Of a stretch of 37,027 bases of DNA, positions 13,154 through 22,343 are shown piece after piece (the stretch's first letter is position 1; the number at the start of each line of letters is the position of its first letter). This DNA is from Candidatus Sysuimicrobiota bacterium CSP1-3. Lineage in GTDB: Bacteria > Sysuimicrobiota > Sysuimicrobiia > Sysuimicrobiales > Humicultoraceae. Below the pieces are notes generated by a model. The model worked only from the letters and a program-made list of their open reading frames with translations. It was not told where the DNA came from and ran no database searches. The DNA is taken from positions 1 to 37,027 of the forward strand of contig LDXQ01000022.1 of NCBI GenBank assembly GCA_001443485.1, in the 5' to 3' direction. The translations under genes were made by a program, and so were the position numbers.

Positions 13154-14752
13154 ATGAGCAGGAGCGCGCGCGGCGCGCTGGCCGGCGCCATCGCCGGAGT
13201 TTTGGCGGTGACGCTGATGTTAAGAGGAACCCTCACCGCCGGGTTCCCGGTTGTTGCTTTGGCCCTCTGGGAACGCGCCCTCCGCCTCATGCCCATGGAA
13301 GTCTTCGGCTTCCTCATCGTCCGCCTGAAGTTTCTGGCCAAGCCGCTGGCGTTCTGGGGGATGCTCGGGACGGTCATCGCCGTCTGGGCGCTCCTTGGTT
13401 ATCTGATCGGCCGCGCGCCCTGGATCCGCCGGCCGGCGGGCACGAGCGGCGTCGCTGCTGCCGGGATCCTCGCCACTCTCCTCCTCGCCTTTGCCGTGAC
13501 GTTTGTGCCGCTGGTGGGCCTCGCGTTTACTTCCGGAGTCGAGTATCTGCGGGGACGCCTGGAGGGCATGGGCGTGCTGGAGCCCTCTCGTGTCGCGGTG
13601 GCCGGGCAGGTGTTGGGCGCGCTGGCCGCCTACGCCCTCATCTTTGCGCTCGCCGTGACCGTGTTCGTGGCCTGGCCCGCGCGCCGGGGTGCCGGAGATG
13701 CGGCCGATCCGGAAGACGGCGACGTCTCCCGACGCGAACTGCTGCGCCGGTCGCTGGTCCTCGCCTTCGGGGGGCTCGCCGGGTCGGCCCTGGGCCGCTG
13801 GCTCGGCGCTGCGGGGCGGCAAACCGTAGCGTACGCACAGGATTTCTTCTCGCGGATCCGGGGGCTGCCGCCGGAGGTCACGCCCACCCACCAGTTCTAC
13901 GTCGTCAGCAAGAACCCGCCCGGATTCGATCCGGTGCTGGAGGAGGCGACGTGGCAGCTGGAGGTCCGGATGCAGCCGGACAAGCCGTTGGTGCTGGGGC
14001 TGGCCCAACTCAAGGCCATGCCCGCGGTGCGGCGGCCGCACACGCTGGAGTGCATCAGCAACGAAGTCGGCGGCGAGTTGATCAGCAACGCCTACTGGCG
14101 CGGCGTCCGGCTGCGGGACGTGCTGGCCCGCGCCGGGGGCGTCCCGCCGAAGGCGATCAAGATCGTCTTCCGCTGCGCCGATGGGTACACGGAGTCGCTG
14201 CCCATCGCCGAGGCGATGCATCCCGACACCCTGCTCGTCTATGAGATCAACGGCGACCCCCTGCCGCCCAAGCATGGATTTCCGCTGCGTCTGCTGGTGC
14301 CGGGGTTGTTCGGGATGAAGAATCCCAAATGGATCACCAGGATCGAGGCGGCGGACTTCGACTTCCAGGGCTACTGGGAGCGGTCCGGGTGGAGCGACCA
14401 GGCGGTCGTGCAGACCATGTCCAAGTTCACCGCCCCGCCGCGCACTCCTCGGCCGAAGGCGAACGAGGAGGTCGGGCTCGGCGGCGTCGCCTACGTCGGC
14501 GCCCGCGGCATCAAGGCGGTGGACGTGTCGCTGGACGACGGCAAGACCTGGCAGCCGGCGCAGATCAAGCCGCCGCTGGGGCCGTACACCTGGGTGCTCT
14601 GGGCGGCCCTCTGGAAGCCGACCGCGCCCGGGGAGTACCGGCTGAAGGTCCGGGCGCGCGACGGCACGGGCGTGGTGCAGACGGCGCAGCCGTCGCCCAC
14701 GCTGCCGGACGGGGCCACCGGCTACCACACCATCCGCGTGCGGGTGGGGTAA
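13154..14752 (+). CDS. Polytopic sulfite-oxidase-fold Mo-cofactor protein with internal Tat motif
   Basis: The protein has 532 residues. Four hydrophobic segments (about 8-40, 67-87, 97-125, 147-173) precede a twin-arginine sequence SRRELLRRSL (Arg193-Arg194) and a fifth hydrophobic stretch. Residues about 235-420 are the molybdopterin-binding domain, with TLECISNEVGG carrying the Mo-ligand Cys300, and HGFPLRLLVPGLFGMKNPKW. Residues about 430-530 are the Mo-co dimerisation, Ig-like domain (VDVSLDDGKTWQPAQI). The layout implies Sec insertion of the first helices and Tat export of the folded Mo domain. It is 10 bp behind nuoC, so co-expression is likely. Substrate unknown. Confidence 0.88.
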   Translation: MSRSARGALAGAIAGVLAVTLMLRGTLTAGFPVVALALWERALRLMPMEVFGFLIVRLKFLAKPLAFWGMLGTVIAVWALLGYLIGRAPWIRRPAGTSGVAAAGILATLLLAFAVTFVPLVGLAFTSGVEYLRGRLEGMGVLEPSRVAVAGQVLGALAAYALIFALAVTVFVAWPARRGAGDAADPEDGDVSRRELLRRSLVLAFGGLAGSALGRWLGAAGRQTVAYAQDFFSRIRGLPPEVTPTHQFYVVSKNPPGFDPVLEEATWQLEVRMQPDKPLVLGLAQLKAMPAVRRPHTLECISNEVGGELISNAYWRGVRLRDVLARAGGVPPKAIKIVFRCADGYTESLPIAEAMHPDTLLVYEINGDPLPPKHGFPLRLLVPGLFGMKNPKWITRIEAADFDFQGYWERSGWSDQAVVQTMSKFTAPPRTPRPKANEEVGLGGVAYVGARGIKAVDVSLDDGKTWQPAQIKPPLGPYTWVLWAALWKPTAPGEYRLKVRARDGTGVVQTAQPSPTLPDGATGYHTIRVRVG

Positions 14753-14759
14753 TCGCGCC

Positions 14760-15176
14760 GTGCCGAAGTTCTTCACGCTAGAAGAAGCCACCCGGGCGCT
14801 CGCGGACGTCGAGCAGACGGTGCGCCGCCTCCGCCGCATCCGGGACGAGGCCGTCACGCTGCGGGATCAAGTGGAAGGGAAGTGGGCCGCGCTGGAGCGC
14901 GAGGCGGCGTCCATCAACGAGATCGGCGAGGCGCAGCAGCGGCTGGACGCCCTGCAAGAGGAGTTTGGCGAGTTGGTCCAGCGTTTAGAGGAGCGCGGGG
15001 TCATCCTCCGCGACCTGGACACGGGGCTCGTAGACTTCCCCAGCGTCGCCGGACACGCCGAGGTCTACCTCTGCTGGCGCCTGGGTGAACCGGCGATCGA
15101 GTTCTGGCACGGGTTGGGGGAGGGGTATGCGGGACGCAAGCCCCTGTCCGAGCTCCCGGGGCGGACGGCGCACTAG
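14760..15176 (+). CDS. DUF2203 family protein
   Basis: The protein has 138 residues, with a GTG start 7 bp after the preceding stop. KFFTLEEATRALADVEQTVR opens it, a long coiled-coil (about 15-85) follows, and the end GVILRDLDTGLVDFPSVAGH and VYLCWRLGEPAIEFWHGLGE is the DUF2203 signature. The function is unknown. The conserved D-F-P, C-W-R and W-H positions suggest a small globular cap on a helical hairpin. It is probably the last gene of the nuo transcript. Confidence 0.88.
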   Translation: MPKFFTLEEATRALADVEQTVRRLRRIRDEAVTLRDQVEGKWAALEREAASINEIGEAQQRLDALQEEFGELVQRLEERGVILRDLDTGLVDFPSVAGHAEVYLCWRLGEPAIEFWHGLGEGYAGRKPLSELPGRTAH

Positions 15177-15191
15177 TGCCCCGCGTCACTG

Positions 15192-15226
15192 TTGACGGCG
15201 CCTTTGGGTATGACGTATTGTCATAC
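15192..15226 (+). promoter_or_regulatory. Promoter with perfect palindromic operator, RHH/MazF
   Basis: TTGACG (15192-15197) and TATTGT (15216-15221) are 18 bp apart. The perfect palindrome GTATGAC-N5-GTCATAC (15208-15226) covers the -10. The antitoxin ATG is at 15239 behind GAGGTG. This is the expected site for a ribbon-helix-helix repressor. The same TGTTGACGGCG -35 context and N5 palindrome recur at 22342-22383. Confidence 0.7.
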
Positions 15227-15238
15227 TGAGGTGATTTC

Positions 15239-15481
15239 ATGGCCCGGTCAAAAGTTGCCATCTCGCTCGATTCCGATGCCCTTGAGCGGCTGGACCGGTT
15301 GGTCCGCAGGAGAGTCTTCCCCAACCGGAGCCGAGCGATCCAGGAGGCGGTGAACGAGAAACTCGAGCGTCTCGAACGCATCCGCCTGGCGCGCGAGTGT
15401 GCGAAACTCGACCCGCGTGTCGAGAAAGCTCTGGCCGAAGAGGGGATGTCCGCGGAGTTGACCTCTTGGCCCGAATACTGA
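15239..15481 (+). CDS. Ribbon-helix-helix (CopG/MazE-type) antitoxin
   Basis: The protein has 80 residues. [20 protein letters not shown] followed by [20 protein letters not shown] is a ribbon-helix-helix DNA-binding domain (about residues 3-48). The remainder ([28 protein letters not shown]) is the acidic toxin-binding tail typical of MazE-like RHH antitoxins. It overlaps the MazF gene by 16 bp. The palindrome at 15208-15226 is its likely operator. Confidence 0.92.
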   Translation: MARSKVAISLDSDALERLDRLVRRRVFPNRSRAIQEAVNEKLERLERIRLARECAKLDPRVEKALAEEGMSAELTSWPEY

Positions 15482-15804
15482 GAGGCGAAATCCGCTGGGC
15501 GGATCTTAGCCCAACCCGAGGGCGAGAGCAGGCAGGCCAACGACCGGTGCTCATTCTCAGCCAGGACATCTTCAACGAACGATCGGGCACTGTCATCGCC
15601 GTCGCCCTCACCAGCCGGCCGCAGCGCGCGGGCTTTCCGCTCACTCTCGAGTTGCACGCCCCAGGATTGCCAAAGCGTTCGTGGGTGAAAATCAGCCAGA
15701 TTCGCACCCTCGCTGCGGAGCGAATCGGAAAACGGCTGGGAAAGGCAACGCCCGAGGAGCTGGCACAGATCCTCGAGGGCCTCAATGAGATTCTCGGAGC
15801 CTAG
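15466..15804 (+). CDS. mazF: MazF/PemK-family endoribonuclease toxin
   Basis: The protein has 112 residues from a TTG start at 15466. [40 protein letters not shown] and AVALTSRP form the SH3-like core with the conserved Arg and Thr/Ser used in RNA cleavage. [20 protein letters not shown] is the second conserved block. The frame is open upstream of the TTG but lacks homology there, and CGGAG lies 8 bp before it. It pairs with the RHH antitoxin it overlaps. Unlike the MazF-type gene at 5388, it is intact. Confidence 0.92.
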   Translation: MARILRGEIRWADLSPTRGREQAGQRPVLILSQDIFNERSGTVIAVALTSRPQRAGFPLTLELHAPGLPKRSWVKISQIRTLAAERIGKRLGKATPEELAQILEGLNEILGA

Positions 15805-15863
15805 CGTTCCGGAGCGGGGCAGAGGAGAGGTCTCGATGGTGCACGAACAAGCGGGGGATCCCC

Positions 15864-17258
15864 ATGCCTGAACCTTACGATCTTGTCGTAATCGGCGCGG
15901 GGCCCGGCGGGTACGTGGGCGCCATCCGCGCTGCCCAGTTGGGCCTCCGCACGGCGATCGTCGAACGGGACAAGGTCGGCGGCACCTGCCTGCACTACGG
16001 CTGCATCCCCACCAAAGCGATGCTCTACACCGCCGAGATTCTGGACGAACTACGGCGGGGCAAGGACCTGGGGATCGTGACGAACGGTCTCTCCCTGGAC
16101 CTGGCGGCGGTGCACGCGCGCAAGGAGCGCGTGGTGGACAAGCTGCACAAGGGCGTGCAGTTCCTAATGCGCAAGAACAAGATCGACGTCTTCCAAGGCG
16201 AGGCCCGCTTCGTCAACAGCGGCGAGATCGCCGTGGCCCTGGCGGATGGCTCGGAGACGGGACTGAAGGCGAAGCACTTTCTCATCGCGACCGGCTCCGC
16301 GCCACGCAGCGTGCCCGGCATCACTATCGACAACGAGCGCATCATCGACAGCACGGCGGCGCTGGCGCTGCGGGAGGTGCCGCGGTCCATCGCCATTCTC
16401 GGCGCCGGGCCGGTCGGCGTGGAGATGGCCAGCGTCTTCCGCGCCTTCGGGTCCGAGGTGACGCTGATCGAGCTGCTGCCGACGGTCGTGCCGCTGGAAG
16501 ACGAGGAGATCGGCCAGCAATTGCAGCGGGCCTTCGAGCGGCGCGGCATCAAGGTGCACACGGGTTCGACGGCGGAGCGCGCCGAACGCAGCGGCGACGG
16601 CCTGACGATCACCTTGCGCAAGGGGAACGAGACCTCCACGATCACGGCGGACTACCTGCTGGTGGCGGTGGGGCGGGCTCCCGTCTACAAAGAACTCGCG
16701 CCGGAGGAGGCGGGGGTGACGATCGAGCGGGGCGCGGTGCAGGTGGACGAGAACCTGCGCACCGCGACGCCGACGATCTTTGCCATCGGCGACGTCCTGG
16801 GGCGACCCTTTCGCCTCGCGCACGTGGCCTCGGACGAGGCCATTTTTGTTGCGGAGAGTATCGCCGGAGAGGCGCCGCCGATCGACTACAATACTGTTCC
16901 GCGGCCGACCTTCTCCATCCCCCAGGTGGCGACGATGGGTCTGAGCGAGAAGCAGGCCCGCGAGAGCGGCCGCGAGGTCAAGGTGGGCCGTTTCCCGTTT
17001 CAGGCCAACTCGAAGGCGACGATCGAAGATGCGACCGAAGGTCTGGTGAAGGTGGTCGCCGACGCCCAGGCGGGAGAGATTCTGGGCATACACATGATCG
17101 GGTTCGGCGTGACGGAACTGCTGGCCGAAGGCGTGGCGGTCAAATATCTGGAGGGCACGATCAACGAGTTGGGCAGCGCCGTGCACTCCCATCCCACGCT
17201 GGCCGAAGCGCTGAAGGAAGCAGCCCTGGACGCCCAGGGCCGCGCGCTGCACATCTAA
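15864..17258 (+). CDS. lpdA: Dihydrolipoyl dehydrogenase (E3)
   Basis: The protein has 464 residues, standard length. The FAD-binding motif GAGPGG is at 11-16. The redox disulfide is C42/C47 in GGTCLHYGCIPTKAM. The NAD site is ILGAGPVGVEMASVF. The C-terminal His-Glu pair is H443/E448 in HSHPTLAEALKEA. The enzyme reoxidises dihydrolipoyl groups of E2 with NAD+. It is the first gene of the 2-oxoacid dehydrogenase cluster, 15 bp before E1-alpha. CLHYGC in place of the common CLNVGC is a minor variant. Confidence 0.96.
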   Translation: MPEPYDLVVIGAGPGGYVGAIRAAQLGLRTAIVERDKVGGTCLHYGCIPTKAMLYTAEILDELRRGKDLGIVTNGLSLDLAAVHARKERVVDKLHKGVQFLMRKNKIDVFQGEARFVNSGEIAVALADGSETGLKAKHFLIATGSAPRSVPGITIDNERIIDSTAALALREVPRSIAILGAGPVGVEMASVFRAFGSEVTLIELLPTVVPLEDEEIGQQLQRAFERRGIKVHTGSTAERAERSGDGLTITLRKGNETSTITADYLLVAVGRAPVYKELAPEEAGVTIERGAVQVDENLRTATPTIFAIGDVLGRPFRLAHVASDEAIFVAESIAGEAPPIDYNTVPRPTFSIPQVATMGLSEKQARESGREVKVGRFPFQANSKATIEDATEGLVKVVADAQAGEILGIHMIGFGVTELLAEGVAVKYLEGTINELGSAVHSHPTLAEALKEAALDAQGRALHI

Positions 17259-17273
17259 CGCCGGAGGAGACCC

Positions 17274-18380
17274 ATGGCGATGCACAAGACCAAGGCGGTG
17301 ACCGCAACCCGCCACGCGGCGCTGGGCCTGAGCGACCAGGACCTCCTGGACATGTACTACTATATCGCGCTGGCCCGCACGCTGGACGACCGCATGTGGG
17401 TCCTGCAGCGGGCGGGCAAGGCGATGTTCGTCATCTCCGGCCCGGGGCACGAGGGGTGCCAGGTCGGCGCGATGTGGCCGATGGACAAGAAGAACGACTG
17501 GCTTGTGCCCTTCTACCGGTCGGTCGCCGCGTGCCTGGTCAAGGGGATGACACCGAAGGACATCCTGCTTGGCCTCTTCGCGCGCGCGGTGGATCCCAGC
17601 AGCGGCGGCCGCCAGATGCCGGGGCACTACGGTCATCCGGGCGTGAAGATCCTCTCCACCAGCAGCCCGGTGGGGACGCAGTACCCGCACGCGGTCGGCA
17701 TCGCCTACGCGGCGAAACTGCGCAAGACCGGCGAGGTGACGATGGTCGCCATCGGCGAAGGAGGGACCAGTCAGGGCGACTGGCACGAGGCCCTGAACTG
17801 GGCGGGGATCTACAAACTGCCCGTGATCTTCGTCGTCGAGAACAACTTCTACGCTATCTCCGTCCCGCTGCACAAACAGGTGGCCGGCGAGAGCGTCGCC
17901 GCGCGCGCCGCCGGGTACGGCTTCCCGGGAGTGGTGGCGGACGGCAGCGACGTCCTGGAGTGCTACCGCGTCGCGAAAGAGGCCTACGACCGCGCCAGGC
18001 GCGGCGAGGGCCCGACGCTCATCGAGTACCGCGTGGAACGCCTGGGGTCGCATTCCAGCGACGACCAGCAGGAGCGCTACCGGCCCAAAGAAGAGATCGA
18101 GGCCGCGCGCCGGCGCGATCCGCTGGTGACCTTCCGCGCCTATCTCGAGAGTGTGGGGTTGATGGACGAGCCGCGCGGTCAGGCGTTGACGGCGCGGATC
18201 AAGCGGGAGATCGACGAGGCCACCGACTCCGCCGACGCCGAGCCGCTGCCCGATCCCTCCACCGCCGAGCGCCACGTCTACGCTACCCAGCACGACCCCA
18301 CGTACTATCGGGCGGACGACCAGATCCCCGGCCCGCACCCGATGCATCCCTGGTTGCCCGGCCCGGACGGGCGCCGCTGA
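17274..18380 (+). CDS. 2-oxoacid dehydrogenase E1 component, alpha subunit
   Basis: The protein has 368 residues, with GGAGG before the ATG. The thiamine-diphosphate motif GEGGTSQGDWHEALNWAG is followed about 20 residues later by VVENNFYAIS. GRQMPGHYG and VERLGSHSSDDQQERYR (phosphorylation-loop region) are E1-alpha features. It decarboxylates a 2-oxoacid together with E1-beta. Sequence alone does not separate pyruvate from branched-chain oxoacids; the SHSSDD loop and a separate alpha/beta arrangement lean towards the branched-chain or broad-range type. It is followed by E1-beta after 12 bp. Confidence 0.93.
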   Translation: MAMHKTKAVTATRHAALGLSDQDLLDMYYYIALARTLDDRMWVLQRAGKAMFVISGPGHEGCQVGAMWPMDKKNDWLVPFYRSVAACLVKGMTPKDILLGLFARAVDPSSGGRQMPGHYGHPGVKILSTSSPVGTQYPHAVGIAYAAKLRKTGEVTMVAIGEGGTSQGDWHEALNWAGIYKLPVIFVVENNFYAISVPLHKQVAGESVAARAAGYGFPGVVADGSDVLECYRVAKEAYDRARRGEGPTLIEYRVERLGSHSSDDQQERYRPKEEIEAARRRDPLVTFRAYLESVGLMDEPRGQALTARIKREIDEATDSADAEPLPDPSTAERHVYATQHDPTYYRADDQIPGPHPMHPWLPGPDGRR

Positions 18381-18392
18381 GGGGTAAGGCCG

Positions 18393-19376
18393 ATGCCTGA
18401 ACTGCGCTACGTCGACGCCCTGACCAAGGCGCACCACGAGGAGATGGCCCGCGACGAGCGCGTCGTCGTCCTGGGAGAGGACGTCGGCCGGAAGGGCGGC
18501 GTCTTCGGCGTGACGATGGGGCTCTACGAGAAGTTCGGCGAAGAGCGGGTGATCGACAGCCCGCTGGCCGAGTCCTCTATCGCCGGCGTGGCCATCGGCA
18601 TGGCGGCGAACGGCCTGCTGCCGATCGCCGAGTTCCAGTTCGCCGACTTCATCCACCCCGCGTTCAACCAGATCGTGAGCGAGGCGGCACGGATGCGTTA
18701 CCGCTCCAACGGCGGTTACGGCTGCCCCGTGGTCTTCCGCGCGCCCTACGGCGGATCCCACGGCACCGCGCTGTACCATTCGCAGTCGATCGAGGCGCTT
18801 TACGCGCACGTGCCCGGGATGAAGGTCGTGACGCCCTCCACCCCCTACGACGTCAAAGGCCTGCTGAAGAGCGCGGTGCGCGACCCGGACCCGGTGCTGT
18901 TTCTGGAGCACAAACGCATGTACCGGCTGGTGCGCGGCGAGGTTCCGGAGGAAGACTACACGGTGCCCATCGGGCCGGCGGTCGTGCGCCGCGAGGGGAC
19001 CGACCTTTCGGTCTTCGCCTTCGGGTGGATGCTGCACGAGGCGCTGCAGGCGGCGGAGGTCGTGGCCCGCGACGGGATCAGCGTCGAGGTTGTGGACCTG
19101 CGCACGCTCAAGCCGCTGGATAAGGAAACCATCCTCAAGTCTGTCGCCAAGACCAACCGGGCTCTGATCATCTACGAGGACAACCGCTTTGTCGGGTTCG
19201 GCGCGGAGATCGCCGCCATCATCGCTGAGGAGGCCTTCGACAGTCTGGACGCTCCGGTGATGCGTCTGGCCGGCCCGGACGTGCCCGGCATCCCCTTCAG
19301 CAAACCGCTGGAGGAGTGGTTCTTCATCAGTCAGGAGAAGATCGCCCAGGCGATGCGCCGCCTGGCCGCGTACTGA
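18393..19376 (+). CDS. 2-oxoacid dehydrogenase E1 component, beta subunit
   Basis: The protein has 327 residues, the normal size for BkdB/PdhB/AcoB-type beta subunits. LRYVDALTKAHHEEMARDER opens it. VVVLGEDVGRKGGVFGVTMG (with the conserved GEDVG), EFQFADFIHPAFNQIVSEAA and YGGSHGTALYHSQS are the hallmark blocks. The transketolase C-terminal domain (VEVVDLRTLKPLDKETILKS) ends the protein. It forms the alpha2beta2 E1 with the previous gene. The E2 gene does not follow directly; a TA pair separates them. Confidence 0.95.
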   Translation: MPELRYVDALTKAHHEEMARDERVVVLGEDVGRKGGVFGVTMGLYEKFGEERVIDSPLAESSIAGVAIGMAANGLLPIAEFQFADFIHPAFNQIVSEAARMRYRSNGGYGCPVVFRAPYGGSHGTALYHSQSIEALYAHVPGMKVVTPSTPYDVKGLLKSAVRDPDPVLFLEHKRMYRLVRGEVPEEDYTVPIGPAVVRREGTDLSVFAFGWMLHEALQAAEVVARDGISVEVVDLRTLKPLDKETILKSVAKTNRALIIYEDNRFVGFGAEIAAIIAEEAFDSLDAPVMRLAGPDVPGIPFSKPLEEWFFISQEKIAQAMRRLAAY

Positions 19377-19390
19377 AGTTCGCTCGCATC

Positions 19391-19421
19391 TTGGGCGCAC
19401 GGGCGCGAATCGGTGTATATT
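19391..19421 (+). promoter_or_regulatory. Candidate promoter of the DUF433/DUF5615 pair
   Basis: A good -10 TATATT (19416-19421) lies 19 bp after a poor -35 TTGGGC (19391-19396). The antitoxin ATG at 19445 follows. It sits within the 68 bp after E1-beta, so the pair can be transcribed on its own and may also feed E2. Confidence 0.35.
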
Positions 19422-19444
19422 CAGGACGTGCAGGGGGCCGAGTG

Positions 19445-19669
19445 ATGCTTGCGAAGAGCACAGTGGTTTTCAGCGATCCCGAGATCCTCGGAGGCACGCC
19501 GGTATTCTTCGGAACCCGAGTGCCAGTCCAGTCGCTGTTCGACTATCTTGAGGGTGGCGAGTCCCTCGACGAGTTCGTTCGTCAGTTTCCCTCGGTGAGC
19601 CGCGAGCAGGCCCTGACGGTGCTCGCACTGGCACGCGAGTCGCTGCTGACCGGTGCGCGTCCTGCTTGA
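19445..19669 (+). CDS. DUF433 (VapB45-like) antitoxin
   Basis: The protein has 74 residues from the ATG at 19445. DPEILGGTPVFFGTRVPVQS followed by LFDYLEGGESLDEFVRQFPS and VSREQALTVLAL is the DUF433 winged-helix signature. The frame is open far upstream into the E1-beta gene, but homology begins only here. DUF433 proteins pair with PIN-like DUF5615 proteins, and the DUF5615 gene overlaps it by 17 bp. It is probably the antitoxin and autoregulator. Confidence 0.9.
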   Translation: MLAKSTVVFSDPEILGGTPVFFGTRVPVQSLFDYLEGGESLDEFVRQFPSVSREQALTVLALARESLLTGARPA

Positions 19670-19994
19670 TGAGAACGTCCCGGTCGGCCTCGCACCGGAG
19701 CTGACCGGGCACGAGGTTAAGACGGTCAGCAGTTTGGGTTGGTCGGGAGTCACAAACAGCGAGCTGTTGCGTCGGGCGAGTGAGCAGTTTGATGTCCTGG
19801 TCACGATGGACCAGAACGTGCCTTTTCAGCAAAACCTGAGCTCCCGGCTCGGAGTGGTTCTGGTCCGCGCACGCTCGAACCGGCTGATTCACGTCCGCCC
19901 GCTGGCGCCTGACATCTTGGCGGCGCTGACAAGAATACGACCGGGTGAGGTGCGTCGAGTCGGCTCCCAACAAGGCAATGAAACTGGCGGTTAG
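19653..19994 (+). CDS. DUF5615 PIN-like protein (toxin)
   Basis: The protein has 113 residues from a GTG. RVLLDENVPVGLAPELTGHE holds the PIN-type D-E-N start motif. DVLVTMDQNVPFQQNLSSRL carries the second acidic strand (TMDQN), and GVVLVRARSNR follows. This is the DUF5615 family, a PIN-superfamily branch predicted to cleave RNA. It is coupled to the DUF433 gene. The pair splits the dehydrogenase cluster between E1-beta and E2. Confidence 0.9.
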   Translation: MRVLLDENVPVGLAPELTGHEVKTVSSLGWSGVTNSELLRRASEQFDVLVTMDQNVPFQQNLSSRLGVVLVRARSNRLIHVRPLAPDILAALTRIRPGEVRRVGSQQGNETGG

Positions 19995-20112
19995 CTGACC
20001 GCTGATAGCTTATGCCGTTTTCTCGAGACAGCCTCTGGTTGGTGGCAAGGCAGATGTGCAGGATGCATGTCTGGTCTTGTAGTCGAGTAAACGTACCTGG
20101 AAGGAGTCTTTG

Positions 20113-21372
20113 ATGCCGGTTGAGGTGACACTGCCGCAGTTGGGCGAGTCCACCTTTGAGGGGACGATCGGCAAGTGGCTGAAGCAGCCCGGCGATCGGG
20201 TGGAACGCTTCGAGCCCCTGGTGGAGATCATCACCGACAAGGTCAACGTGGAGATGCCCGCGCCCTTCGGGGGGGTCCTCAAGGAGATCCTGGTGCCGGA
20301 GGGTGAGACGAAGAACGTGGGGACGCCGATCGCGATCATGGAGGTAGAGGGCGTGGAGGCGGGGGAGGCCGTCGCGGCTGCGGAAAGACACTCCGCCGCT
20401 CCGACCTCCCCCGCCTCCGCAGCAGCTGCCACGGCCGCGGCGCCGCCAGCCGTCCCGGCCGCCCCGCGCGAGGCAGGCGCACGGCTGTCCCCGCTCGTGC
20501 GGCGCCTGGCGGAGGAGCATGGTGTGCCGCTGGAAGAGGTCGAGCGGCTCACGGGGACCGGCACTGGCGGGCGCGTCACGAAGGAAGATCTCCTGAAGTA
20601 CGCGGAAGAGCGAAAGGCGGGACGCGTAGGCGCGCCGGCCGCGGCGCCGGTTGCGGCTCCTGCCGCCGGCGATCAACTCATGAAATTGACCCCCCTGCGG
20701 CGCACCATCGCGCAGCGGATGGCGCAGTCGAAACGGGAGATTCCCCACGCGTACGGCGTGATCGAAGTGGACATGACCGAGGTCGTGCGCTGGCGCGAGG
20801 CCCAGAAGAACGAATGGCGCCAGAGGCACGGGGTCAACCTGACCTACACCGCGTTCTTCGTGCGCGCCGCTGCCGCAGCCTTGCGCGCCTTCTCCATCGT
20901 CAACTCCCACTGGACCGAAGAAGGCATCCTGCTGCGCGGGCGGGTGAACATCGGCGTCGGCGTGGCGCTGGAGGACGGTCTCACCGTGCCCGTCATCAAG
21001 GACGCCGACCAGAAGAACCTGGTGGGCGTGGCCCGCGAACTCGAAGACCTGGGGCGCCGGGCCCGCGAGAACACGCTGACGCTGGAGGACGTGCAGGGCG
21101 GCACCTTCACCATCACCAACCCCGGCGTGTTCGGCTCGATCTGGTCGATGCCGATCATCTTGCCCGGGCAGGCGGCCATCCTGGCCACCGACGCCATCGT
21201 TAAACGCCCAGTCGTGCGGGACGATGCCGTCGCCGTCCGCTCGATCATGCACTTGGGGCTGTCCTTCGACCACCGCGTCTTCGACGGGGCGGTGGCCGAC
21301 CAGTTCCTCAATCACATCAAGGCGCGGCTGGAGGGATTCCGTGCCGCCGACGCCTCGGTCACGGACATCTGA
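20113..21372 (+). CDS. 2-oxoacid dehydrogenase E2 (dihydrolipoyl acyltransferase)
   Basis: The protein has 419 residues. The ATG at 20113 is preceded by AAGGAG. The lipoyl domain (about 1-77) carries the lipoylated K43 in [11 protein letters not shown]. An Ala/Pro linker follows. The E3/E1-binding domain is at about 120-155 ([30 protein letters not shown]). A second Ala/Pro linker leads to the catalytic domain, ending in [11 protein letters not shown] with H387 and D391. It transfers the acyl group from E1 to CoA. The 118-bp gap to the upstream TA pair shows no clear promoter. Confidence 0.95.
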   Translation: MPVEVTLPQLGESTFEGTIGKWLKQPGDRVERFEPLVEIITDKVNVEMPAPFGGVLKEILVPEGETKNVGTPIAIMEVEGVEAGEAVAAAERHSAAPTSPASAAAATAAAPPAVPAAPREAGARLSPLVRRLAEEHGVPLEEVERLTGTGTGGRVTKEDLLKYAEERKAGRVGAPAAAPVAAPAAGDQLMKLTPLRRTIAQRMAQSKREIPHAYGVIEVDMTEVVRWREAQKNEWRQRHGVNLTYTAFFVRAAAAALRAFSIVNSHWTEEGILLRGRVNIGVGVALEDGLTVPVIKDADQKNLVGVARELEDLGRRARENTLTLEDVQGGTFTITNPGVFGSIWSMPIILPGQAAILATDAIVKRPVVRDDAVAVRSIMHLGLSFDHRVFDGAVADQFLNHIKARLEGFRAADASVTDI

Positions 21373-21373
21373 G

Positions 21374-22270
21374 ATGGCCATCGCGCCTCCTCGTCGTCCC
21401 GAATGGTTGAAGGTCCGGCTCCCCGGCGGGGATAACTACCAGGACCTCGTCGGGATCATGCGCACGCAAACCCTGCACACGGTCTGCGAGGAGGCGCGCT
21501 GTCCCAACATCGGCGACTGCTGGGAGCGCCGCACCGCCACCTTCTTGATCCTGGGGAATCTCTGTACCCGTAACTGTTCCTACTGCGCCATCGCGCATGG
21601 TCTACCCACCGAACTCGACCTGGAGGAACCGGAGCGCGTCGCCCGCGCCGTGGCGGAGATGGGGTTGCGTCACGCCGTGATCACCTCGGTGAACCGGGAC
21701 GAGCTGGCCGACGGCGGCGCCGCCATCTATGCGGAGACGATCCGCAAGATCCGTGACTACCGGCCCGGCTGCACGGTGGAACTCCTCATCCCCGACTTCA
21801 AGGGCGACCCGGACGCCCTACGCACCGTGCTGGAGGCCGATCCGGAGATCCTCGGTCACAACATCGAGAGCGTCCGGCGCGTCTTCAAGGTCGTGCGCCA
21901 CGGCGGCAATTACGAGCGCACACTCGAACTGCTGCGCCGGGCGAAGGAGTGGGGCTACACCTGCTTCACCAAGAGCGGGATCATCCTGGGGATGGGCGAG
22001 ACGCGGGAGGAACTGCTGGAGACGATGGATGATCTCCGCGCCATCGATGTGGACGTGCTCACGCTGGGGCAGTACCTGCGCCCGGGACCGGACTACCATC
22101 CCATCGACCGCTACTACACGCCCGAGGAGTTCCGCGCCTTGAAAGAGGAAGGGCTGGGCCGCGGTTTCAAGTACGTCGAGTCCGGCCCGCTGGTGCGCTC
22201 CTCCTACCACGCCGACGAGCAGGCCCAGGCGGTACTGGCCTTTCGGGCAGCCGCAGCATCTCAAGCCTAA
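21374..22270 (+). CDS. lipA: Lipoyl synthase
   Basis: The protein has 298 residues. The ATG at 21374 almost touches the E2 stop (TGAGATG). The auxiliary cluster ligands C38, C43 and C49 ([12 protein letters not shown]) and the radical-SAM ligands C64, C68 and C71 (CTRNCSYC) are all present. [15 protein letters not shown] and [10 protein letters not shown] (with the conserved RSSY) complete the family pattern. It inserts two sulfurs into the octanoyl group on E2. Its place directly behind E2 suggests dedicated lipoylation. No lipB or lplA is in the window. Confidence 0.96.
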   Translation: MAIAPPRRPEWLKVRLPGGDNYQDLVGIMRTQTLHTVCEEARCPNIGDCWERRTATFLILGNLCTRNCSYCAIAHGLPTELDLEEPERVARAVAEMGLRHAVITSVNRDELADGGAAIYAETIRKIRDYRPGCTVELLIPDFKGDPDALRTVLEADPEILGHNIESVRRVFKVVRHGGNYERTLELLRRAKEWGYTCFTKSGIILGMGETREELLETMDDLRAIDVDVLTLGQYLRPGPDYHPIDRYYTPEEFRALKEEGLGRGFKYVESGPLVRSSYHADEQAQAVLAFRAAAASQA

Positions 22271-22343
22271 CCGCCGCGACCACGGTGGGACGACTGTTCG
22301 CCCGCCTGGGGCGGTCTCGGACGCTCGAGTGCGCCGTTTGCTG

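Noticed and set aside
16164-19400. A very long open frame (1078 codons) on the minus strand across lpd and the E1 genes
   Set aside because: It is the antisense shadow of three well-supported plus-strand genes in high-G+C sequence, is rich in Arg/His/Gly/Pro, and has no family resemblance.
21224-21373. Extended lipA start inside the E2 gene
   Set aside because: Homology to LipA begins at the ATG at 21374. The extension is an E2 shadow.
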